The notes beneath the pieces are model-generated. The model made no database searches and was not told where the DNA came from. It worked only from the letters and a program-made list of their open reading frames with translations. Positions 55,201 through 64,000 of a stretch of DNA of 64,000 nt are shown here, piece after piece. Source of the DNA: Xestospongia muta (taxonomy: Eukaryota; Porifera; Demospongiae; Haplosclerida; Petrosiidae). Within the stretch, counting starts at the first letter, position 1. Each line of letters starts with the position of its first letter. Both the position numbers and the translations under genes were made by a program. Location of the stretch: NCBI GenBank assembly GCA_963693285.1, contig OY848925.1, forward strand, positions 1,590,932 to 1,654,931, given 5' to 3'.

Positions 55201-57054
55201 GTAAAATTTAATTTAGTTTATTCTTCATTAGCTAATAGTAAACAGATATAAAATCAAATTTTATGTATTTTTAGCTTAAATGTTACTACAATGCTCATCT
55301 TGCAGAGATTATAGCTACATATCACTAGTTGTCAAGTAATATATATACAGTACAACTCTAATATATACACAGACACACACGCACACACACACACACACAC
55401 ACAATATATATATGTATATATATGGCCTGATTTGCAAAAAGGGACCACTTCTGTCAAAGTATTTGTGACCTGATTTGTTAACAAAACCACTGTTAAAACA
55501 TATCAAAAACAGTTTTACATACATATATAATAGTTAGACAAGAATCGAGCACTCTCCATACAACAAACCTAGATACTTTGGTATATAATAGTTATGAATA
55601 TATAACAACTGTATGTATACAAAATTGAGATGTTTGAGATGTTTTAACAGTGATTTGTTCACAAAACAGATCACAAATATTTTGAAAGAAGTGGTCCTTA
55701 TTTGCAAATCAGGTCACATATATATTTACTCTAAAAATTGATTTGTTGATTTAACTGGTATAATTATGGTTATATAGGTTGTATGTATTAAATTTATTTT
55801 AATCAAAAAAGTAAACATAAAACTGTTTTGATTACTAACATACTACTGCTTATATAACTACATGCAAGAACAGGCAATCTCATTCAGAAATAGTTATCAT
55901 GTAATCAAAGATGTGGAAGAACATTAATGTTTAGTAAAGTTTTGATTATGATACTTCCAGGCATATCCTATACTTATGAATCAATATTATTTTGGTATTG
56001 TTGTGTCATGAAACATTACATAGTATTGAGAGGTTATGATCAGCTATTGATGACGTTTTAGTGTTTTCTCTAGGCTATCATCCATACATTGCCTTCACTA
56101 TTGTATAGAATGATACTTTACGTAACACTAATAGAACTAAACATTACATTACACTTATAGAACTAAAGATTGCATAAATATTTCAATTACTTCTAGAAAT
56201 TTATTTTCCACTTCTGTAATAATAGATATCCGTGACCATCCATAGAACTCGACAACAGTAACCAAGGTTTGAATAACAGGTTTATCAGAAGGATATAGTT
56301 GGTAGTAGTTCATTGATTGTTTAACAGTATCTGGTGTGTATGATATCTAGTGGGACAAACACATGTACTGTTAACAATAGAAATATAATGTCAAACTATA
56401 ATACATGCTATAGATATGTATTGTGTCTCTTTCTGTTAACTATTACATATAACATATCCATATATTCTACTAGTCTTGATTTAATCATCATTTATGTATG
56501 TTGCTCTGTTTATTTGAATTATCAAAACAATAAAATGATAATGACATTTATGACAAAAGTCAAAACTAATGTAAGAACACAAACGTACAATAACTTCACA
56601 TGTACATGTAAATGTAAATAGATCTTACCAGTGGTATATTCTGATATTCAACTATATCTATCAGAGAATCAGTAGGTAGAGAACAGCCTCCACTAATAAT
56701 AGCTATCAGAGGTTGTGATGGTATGGGATTTGTGATGTACTTGAGTATCCCTTTAATACCAGAGGATTTATTGTACTACAGATTTGAATTGAAGATGAAA
56801 GTATTTTATTCATAAGAATAATATTTGTATACTAGTACCTTTAAATCAATAATTTCTAACTTATATCCTGGTACAATGTCTTCATACTCAACATCTTCAA
56901 TTCTTTTTTCAACACCATCTACTGCTTCAGTAGAATTATACTGAGATAAGTCAGAGTATACAAATAGTACTCCAAGAGTATGAGGAGATCCTTTGACAAC
57001 TGGTATACATATCCATATGAGAGTAGCTAAACAGAGAGCACTAGAAAAATACAT
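52275..57054 (-). CDS. Receptor E: GABA-B-type class C GPCR, 15 exons, open reading frame
   Basis: Exons from the 5' end: 56839-57054, 56629-56775, 56191-56346, 54609-54713, 54493-54558, 54205-54360, 53945-54154, 53829-53898, 53668-53754, 53472-53616, 53290-53419, 53049-53156, 52840-52983, 52420-52743, 52275-52373. All phases join and no stop was found, giving about 720 aa. Signal peptide MYFSSALCLATLIWICIPVV. Ligand domain marks YNSTEAVDGVEKRIEDVEYE and ISGGCSLPTD. Membrane marks VGLPPDGSPIKV, RLTSPNLNYF, LTDKHLLII, LTFVPK. The tail after TM7 is only about 32 residues (KDPDGKTVFEEEE ...). One change stands out: the exon 7 motif AVWSLGLAL of the other copies is AVLSLGLAL here. It is closest to C in intron and flank sequence. 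Intron 3 is 1.5 kb and carries a palindromic element. Confidence 0.88.
55371..55422. repeat. (CA)n/(TA)n microsatellite in receptor E intron 3
   Basis: About 30 bases of CA repeat then a TA tract, directly before palindromic element copy 6. Homologous to 51477-51545. Confidence 0.85.
55422..55719. mobile_element. Palindromic MITE-like element, copy 6, with a 46-bp insertion
   Basis: Begins atggcctgatttgcaaaaag and ends with tttgcaaatcaggtcaca. It is close to copy 5, but its centre holds about 46 extra bases (gacaagaatcgagcactctc ... tactttgg, roughly 55537-55583) between two copies of tatataatagtta. It lies in intron 3 of receptor E. Confidence 0.85.
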
Positions 57055-57646
57055 TTTGTATTTTCAGAAGAAATGCATGCAATATATCAATTGGAAACTT
57101 CTAGTATAGGCGTGATTCACTAGCAAGAGTTAATAATTAAGTTTAAGGAAGTCCAATCAAATACTAAGGAAACAAATCCTAATTAAGTGTTACTACATTA
57201 TTGCATGACATATGAAGTCTAACAGGTGATAATTATTAATTAAGTGTGACAAATAGTGAAATATTATTGAAGATAACTACTGAGCATTGTAAGTATACAC
57301 AGTCTAATGTAGATCTTATTCAGTGTTAGCTTTTTAATAGTATTCATTATGGTTTTGTAGCTATATCTACTTTGTGTTAATTGATCAACCATATTATAAA
57401 GTAAAAAGACAGTATATGACTATAGATTTCTTTACTTGTCTATCGTAGGAGTGTTGTTATAAATGTAAGAACAACTTACAATTTTAAGATTAAGAAATTA
57501 AGCAGAAGGTATTTGTGTGAAAAGGATTTCAAAATTAAACCACAATGAATTTATGTACTTAACTATATAGTGTTGTGGGGCAAACAATGTTTTCAGGAAT
57601 ACATATTTGATTGAATAGTTCGTTGACTTTATTATAGTATAACAAA

Positions 57647-57870
57647 TCTGATCTGATTTGCAAAAGACCACTTCTGTTAAAACATTTGTGACCTGATTTG
57701 TGAAAAAACACTTTTAAAACATAACAAAAACAGTTTTGCATACATATAGAATAGTTATGATATATATAGCAACTGTATGTATACAAAACTGGACTTTGAT
57801 ATGGTTTAAAAGTGTTTTCAACAAATCAGATCACAAATGTTTTGACAGAAGTAGTCCCTTTTTCCAAATG
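57647..57870. mobile_element. Palindromic MITE-like element, copy 7
   Basis: Starts tgatctgatttgcaaaagac and ends with gtagtccctttttccaaatga. The inner arms aaaacagttttgcatacata and tatgtatacaaaactg are clear. It sits at the same place as copy 4 relative to its receptor, so it was duplicated with the unit rather than inserted separately. Confidence 0.75.
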
Positions 57871-59059
57871 ATTTACACAACTTATATCCATTTTAGTTGA
57901 TGATCATTACTATTTGTTTATCCTATGACTAGTCATAATTATGATCCTATCTCATCTATAATAGTCAACATTAACCAAAGTATATACCAAGTACATGTTT
58001 ATTGCATTTGTTTGTGAGCTATAAGATAATAATATTCTTGGCTAGCCAGATTGGCTCCTCTGCCAACTGACTACTTTATTAATAATTCATTAATCCAATA
58101 TTAAATGGCACAATTTATTGAGGTGGCTATACTATCCTGAAATTAGTAATTATAATATTGCCAGAATTTTATAAAGCCAGATCCTTCCCTAAAACATTGA
58201 AGTACCTAGATCTACACAAACTCTTTCTTTATCACGGACTGTATATATTGGTCCATGATTATTATATAACCCAAAAGATCATTGTTCTCTAAACCATAAA
58301 CGTTCCTCTGATGTCAAAACAGTACCACTTCAATACTATAATACACTAATATTAGAAGCTACAAAACTGCTGACTGATCAAAAACAAATAACACATAGTA
58401 GGTGTATTTTAAATTTATATTAGTAAAAAATTAACACTGAATAAGGTATAGCAATGACATCAACATAGCAACATTATATCATGTTGTATTTGTTCATTTT
58501 GTTAGGTAAATTAGAGGAATCAATCCTATAACTTCAATATAAACTTTGTTACTTCAATCTACAGGTACAATAACTGTAAAGTATCATGTTGTACGTTCAG
58601 AGGCATTGGGTAAAACTAGAGCATTTGAACATGTTCTGTCTTAAGCAAGGGGAAGTACTCTCAAATTAAGATTTTAATAGTCCCGATGAGGACATACATC
58701 AGTGGTTTAACAATGAATAAAAACTGAAGCTTTGAGTAATTTTGATCATTAATGCTAGTCCATCCATTACTACTACTCAAGATTTCATTAACCAGAAACC
58801 AATGGCAAAAATCTACTTCTACTACTTTCCAAGTTACTGGGAATTAATTGTACTACTTTGTTCCTAGACCACACCCCAAACTTGTAACACTTGCTACTAC
58901 CTTAAAGCAATTTACCATTTCTGTGGTATCATTTACAAAGTCTGGGGGGCACTTATAATTTTCATAGGGTCACTTACAAATTTGATTCAATCATCAGGAA
59001 ATGTGGAGTGAATTTTGCTTTGAAATGAAGTTGTGATTTTGTTTATGTACAATATATTT

Positions 59060-59175
59060 TATTATTGACAATCTTCTTTTTTGGTCTTCAATTAAACTGT
59101 TAGGTTATTCTCCATTAGTTATACCAACTAATATAGGAATTCAATTAAGCAAGAGAAATACAAAAACTTACATAT
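59060..59175 (+). pseudogene. UGT 3'-flank remnant
   Basis: Contains attgacaatcttcttttttg, gtcttcaattaaactgttag, gttattctccattagttata, ccaacta and agagaaatacaaaaact. It corresponds to 40047-40155. Only flank, no coding region, is recognisable. Confidence 0.65.
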
Positions 59176-59412
59176 TATAATCTTCTGTTTGATATTAGGA
59201 TATTCTCACTTATTAATTTTGTCTTAACTTAATAAAATATTTAAGAGTGTTAAACAACAAATGATTATATTAAAATTCATTCATACATGTATTATTTTAG
59301 ATATCAAATGTACAACAAAAGACTACACTACCTATAAAAATTTATTTGGACATATGTAAAACAAATTGTTCAAGGTAAAGTTTTATATGATATGCATATT
59401 ACTAGTTCTGCT

Positions 59413-62180
59413 TTAGTCCATTAAATTATATTGTGATTTACACATGTTTGATGCTCCTTTGTTGTATTCTTCCTCTTCAAACACCTTCTTACCATTAGGG
59501 TCTTTGTATAAAGACCACATCTAGTCAATATAAAATGTAATCATTGAAAGTAAAAGAATTTGCCAAACCTTTGGAACAAATGTCAAAATTATAACACTAG
59601 TTGCTATAATCAATAGTATCATTGTTATAAGACCACCTCTTAAATTTTTGTATTCTCCATAAAAAATTTAAGACATTAAATTAACAAAAGAAGTCACAGT
59701 AACAATGAAGACAATATTAATTACTTCTTTAGAGTCATTTACTGCCTTTATAGTAACATTACGAATTTTGAAAGCCAGTATTAAAGCTACAACTTCAAGA
59801 ATTCCAATGTAAATAGTAAAAAAGACAGTCCAAATATAAGAAATTGTTACATAGCACCTTATGCTATAATATTCAACAAGAATTCCCTTCTCCTAAATTT
59901 AAAACAACAAACGTTTCTCAATTAATATTTCTAAAGTTAGCTTACATTTTTCTCTAGAGGGCACTCCTTGTCTTTAATGTAAGATGCATAAAGTCTTGTT
60001 TGTGGAATAGCTGTCCCAATTGTTAGTAATAGTATCATAATAGACACAATGATAAGAACTATTAGTAATAGATGCTTATCTGTCAATATCTAAAACAATA
60101 ATAATAGTTGTTGATATTATTAAATATATAAAATTACACAATAAATATGCATACCTTTTTTTTAGAAGTAGGGTTACGGAATATGTAATAGACTCTTATT
60201 AATTTAGTCATAATTATTCCAAAGATTAAAGTGATGGCAAGCATTTGTGACCAAAACATTGTCTATGACAGAAATTTGAACACTCTTTAAAATAGTATTA
60301 AAACATCATTTTGATATGACTATACGCAGACAATAATGGGTCATAACATATTAAATACAATCTATTATTTTAGCATTACAATTACATATACAAACAAGTT
60401 GTAATGACATTTCCATATTACAGAAGACATGGACATTCATAGAAGTAATTGTACTTACAGAACAAGCAACTCCAGATATTTTCTCACTTTTTGTACTGCC
60501 AGGATGGAAAAAAATGAGCTGTAGGATATAAATACTTCCAGAATAATAAAATAGTTGAGATTAGGACTAGTAAGACAAATGATTCTATCATGTAAATATA
60601 ATTATAACATTACATCATGTGATAAATTGAACATACTTTCTTTTCCCGAAAATAATGTTAAAAATTAGACAAATAATTGAGAATACAATACCAAGTGATG
60701 ACCATAAATACGCAATAATCACTAGTGTTGGTAACCTGCTTACATAGACTTTTATAGGAGAGCCATCAGGTGGTAGACCAACTAATATAGTCAAATTACA
60801 ATAACACAAATGTTATTAGTTAAGTTACAATAATACAATTTTTATTGGTTATTATACCTGGCCAAACTGTAGAATTATCTTCATTAGGCAAATATATCAC
60901 ATTACCACTGGTTATGTTGATAGTAGCATATTTCACTAATGACTCTATATGAGTATATTAGGAGATTAAAAACAATACACTTATAATAATTATATTTATA
61001 TACAATATAACAACTTACTGTTCCTGTATTGTAGTAAATATAGTCTTCCTAAAGTCCTGATTCCTTTCTTAGTAAATGCTACATTACCCTATATGAGGTA
61101 ATGATATAGATTAAGATAGAATAAAGAAACCTAATGAACTTACTGATTTTCCAGTTCTAACATTTCGCATCATGCACCTGTATAACCATATCATATATTG
61201 GTTAAATCAACCCAATCAATTTTTACAGTGATGTAGTGTCAAGAAACATTACATAGTATTAGGAGGTTCTGATCAGCTATTGATGACATTTTTGTGTTTT
61301 ATCCAGGATATTGTCCCTGCATTCCCATCACTACTGTATGACTAATGGAACTACATATTACATAACAAGGTATGCTTAAGTTGATATTGTGCAGCTGAGT
61401 ATTGACACGATACTTTGAAATGTTTCAATTACTTCTAGAAATTTATTTTCCACTTCTGTAATAATAGATATCCGTGACCATCCATAAAACTTGATAACAG
61501 TAACCAACGTTTGAATAACATGTTCATCAGAAGGATATAGTTGGTAGTAGTTCAATGATTGTTTAACAGTATCTGGTGTGTATGATATCTAGTGGGACAG
61601 ACCAATGTTTCATCAACAATGAACAAATACTTATTCAACATAACAAAACTATAAATCCCATGAAAGCAATAAATTAATGATAAAGACACTAATGACCAAA
61701 CTGATGTATGAACACAATAGGAGAATAATAACTACATTGTACATTTATAATTAATCTTACCAGTGGTATATTTTGATATTCAGCTATATCTATCAGAGTA
61801 TTAATAGGTAGAGAACAACCTCCACTAATGATAGCTAAGAGAGGTTGTGATAGTATGGGATTTGTGATGTACTTGAGTGTCTCTTTTATACCAGAGGATT
61901 TATTGTACTGCAGATTTGAATCAAAGATGACAGTATTTGATTCATAAGAATGCTATTTTTATACTAGTACCTTTAAATCAATAATTTCTAACTTATATCC
62001 TGGTACAATGTCTTCATACTCAACATCTTCAATTCCTTTTTCAACACCATCTACTGCTTCAGTAGAATTATACTGAGATAAGTCAGAGTATACAAATAGT
62101 ACTCCAAGACTATGAGGAGATCCTTTGACAACTGGTATCCATATGAGAGTAACTAAACAGAGAGCACTAAAAAAATACAT
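59413..62180 (-). pseudogene. Receptor F: pseudogene with stop, frameshift and loss of exons 4-7
   Basis: Present exons from the 5' end: 61971-62180 (six bases short in the signal peptide), 61761-61907, 61433-61588, then 61019-61088 (exon 8), 60858-60944, 60637-60781, 60459-60584, 60155-60262, 59946-60089, 59569-59892, 59413-59520. Exons 4-7 are missing: about ten bases of exon 7's end (near 61143-61153) adjoin unrelated sequence and then a shortened intron-3 block. Exon 14 has an in-frame TAA at 59668-59670, where copy G has TCA. Exon 11 is 126 nt instead of 127, with one A fewer in a run, which shifts the frame. Three independent lesions make this a clear pseudogene. In the TM exons it is closest to copy G. 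Confidence 0.92.
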
Positions 62181-62821
62181 TTTGTATTTCAGAAGAAACG
62201 AATGCAATATAATTGTTAAATTTCCTAATAAATAGTATTATTTTACATAGGTGTGGTTTACTTAGATTTAATAACTATTTTTATTAATTACTCAGGAATT
62301 TAGTTACTGTCTTTAATTGCTAAATTATTGGACGATATAATGAAGATTAATGAATATATTAAGAAAATTTAACTTGACTTATGTTCTTATTTATGTGTTC
62401 AGTATTTTTATTATTGACAACAACATTAGTTTGTCTTTTGCTAAACTGTTTGGTTCTCTATTAACGCATTTACTCAATCAAGCAAGAAAAATACAGAATC
62501 CTACATAATTATAATATTTTTGTTTAACACTACGATAGTCTGACTTAAAACATGTGAATATTATTGTGGTAAAATATTACATAATTTTCACAAAACTTTA
62601 ACCATGAAGTATATTGATTGTTATTATTTGTGTCTTAACTTAATAAAATACTTTAACATTACTAACAAAATGATTATATTAAAATTCATTCATACATGTA
62701 TTATTTTAGATATCAAATGTACAACAAAAGACTACACTACCTATAATAATTTATTTGGACATATGTAAAACAAATTGCTCAATGTTAAAGTTTATATGAT
62801 ATGCATATTACTAGTTCTGCT
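62181..62821. other. Spacer between receptors F and G
   Basis: Short spacer with a UGT 3'-flank remnant (about 62400-62510: attattgacaacaacattag, tttgtctt, aactgtttggttctct, tactcaatcaagcaag, aatacagaatcctacataat). From 62555 on it repeats receptor C's 3' flank (43216-43481). No gene is seen. Confidence 0.7.
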
Positions 62822-64000
62822 TTAGTCCATTAGATTATATTGTGATGTACACATGTTTGATACTCCTTTGTTGTATTCTTCCTCCTCAAACACCTTCTTA
62901 CCATTAGGGTCTTTGTATAGAGACCACATCTAATCATTATAAAGTGTAATCATTGAAAGTAAAATAATTTGCCAAACCTTTGGAACAAATGTCAAAATTA
63001 TAACCGTAGTTGCTATAATCAATAGTATCATTGTTATAAGACCACCTCTTAAATTTTTGTATTCTCCATAAAAAATTGAAGACATTAAATTAACAAAAGA
63101 AGTCACAGTAACAATGAAGACAATATTAATTACTTCTTTAGAGTCATTTACTGCCTTTATTGTAACATTACGAATTTTGAAAGCCAATATTACAGCTATA
63201 ACTTCAAGAATTCCAATGTAAATACCAAGAATGACAGTCCAAATATAAGAAATTGTTACATAGCACCTTATGCTATAATATTCAACAAGAATTCCCTTCT
63301 CCTAAATTTAAAACAACAAACGTTTCTCAATTAATATTTCTAAAGTTAGCTTACATTTTTCTCTAGAGGGCACTCCTTGTCTTTAATGTAAGATGCATAA
63401 ACTCTTGTTTGTGGAATAGCTGTCCCAATTGTTAGTAATAGTATCATAATAGACACAATGATAAGAACTATTAGTAATAGATGCTTATCTGTCAATATCT
63501 AGAACAATAATTATAGTTGTTGATATTATTGAATATATAAAATTACACAATAAATATGTTTACCTTTTTTTTAGAAGTAGGGTTACAGAATATGTAATAG
63601 ACTCTTATTAATTTAGCCATAATTATTCCAAAGATTAAAGTGATGGCAAGCATTTGTGACCAAAACATTGTCTATGACAGAAATTTGAACACTCTTTAAA
63701 ATAGTATTAAAACATCATTTTGATATGACTATACGCAGACAATAATGGGTCATAACATATTAAATACAATCTATTATTTTAGCATTACAATTACATATAC
63801 AAACAAGTTGTAATGACATTTCCATATTACAGAAGACATGGACAATCATAGAAGTAATTGTACTTACAGAACAAGCAACTCCAGATATTTTCTCACTTTT
63901 TGTACTGTTAGGATTGAAAAAAAATGAGCTGTAGGATATAAATACTCCCAGAATAATAAAATAGTTGAGATTAGGACTAGTAAGACGAATGATTCTATCA
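62822..64000 (-). CDS. Receptor G: class C GPCR, 3' part only, cut by window end
   Basis: Exons seen: 63868-63994 (exon 11), 63565-63671 (12), 63355-63498 (13), 62978-63301 (14), 62822-62929 (15). The rest lies beyond base 64000. Exon 14 is open through TM5-TM7 (SKEVINIVFIVTVTSFVN ... LTFVPK). Exon 11 reads in frame (NSTKSEKISGVACS). Exon 12 is 107 nt, where every other copy has 108: the run before the donor has seven Ts on the plus strand instead of eight. If real, this shifts exon 13 into a stop and G is a pseudogene. If it is a homopolymer sequencing error, G may be functional. Confidence 0.8.

Larger units (their letters stand above)
57055..59412. other. Spacer between receptors E and F
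   Basis: Parallels 48135-50225: palindromic element copy 7 (57647-57870), duplicated block (about 57880-59040), UGT 3'-flank remnant (about 59060-59175), then receptor F's 3' flank. Two stretches (about 57400-57590 and 58060-58310) have no counterpart in the C-D spacer. No gene is seen. Confidence 0.7.

Noticed and set aside
56334..56621. Plus-strand 95-codon frame in receptor E intron 2
   Set aside because: Composition is typical of the AT-rich intron, with no domain, and the homologous region of unit C is not open.
28153..64000. Receptors as metabotropic glutamate type
   Set aside because: No nine-cysteine domain between ligand and membrane parts. The PPDGSP, SPNLN and F-x-PK marks fit GABA-B type.

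Overview
The window looks like animal nuclear DNA. It is very AT-rich, genes are broken by many mostly short GT-AG introns, and the genes are metazoan families: atlastin, Rab4, WRNIP1, an Ig-domain membrane receptor, an EGF-domain secreted protein, an ER-type UDP-glycosyltransferase, and GABA-B-type class C GPCRs. Small introns, dense packing and a tandem expansion of GABA-B-like receptors would fit a demosponge (for example Amphimedon). That assignment is inference from style, not from a database match. Exon borders were worked out by hand from splice sites and reading phase. Totals that close exactly in frame (299, 544, 212, 556 and about 1282 aa) support the models.

Layout, left to right. 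1-1679: non-coding flank with a decayed atlastin exon and a local tandem duplication. 1680-5905 (+): secreted EGF-repeat protein whose exon pair 4-5 was recently duplicated with its introns (1.4 kb unit). 7103-12474 (-): atlastin. 12758-16783 (+): Rab4, head-to-head with atlastin across a 283-bp spacer with two CACGTGA boxes; its introns hold a ~240-bp CT tract and a minisatellite whose unit carries a splice-acceptor-like motif. 16997-19747 (+): WRNIP1. 20059-25908 (-): Ig-domain transmembrane protein, mostly one domain per exon. 25909-28152: repeats.

28153-64000: a tandem array of minus-strand class C GPCR units, each in its full form 15 exons with near-identical exon lengths and phases. A (28153-32277), B (33629-38180) and E (52275-57054) read open. 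C (43482-48134) is complete but has a one-base frameshift. F (59413-62180) is a pseudogene with a stop, a frameshift and loss of exons 4-7. D (about 50200-51450) is a truncated pseudogene. Two N-terminal fragments lie at 40472-41168 and 41760-42107. G starts at 62822 and runs off the window; it has a probable frameshift. An intact single-exon UDP-glycosyltransferase (38360-39988, +) sits in the array. Remnants of its 3' flank occur in the later inter-unit spacers, suggesting that the duplicated unit was a receptor plus a glycosyltransferase and that most glycosyltransferase copies were lost.

A palindromic, MITE-like element of about 180-300 bp occurs at least seven times, only in the array and its left flank, including inside receptor introns. 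No prokaryotic feature, CRISPR array, tRNA or rRNA gene was recognised.
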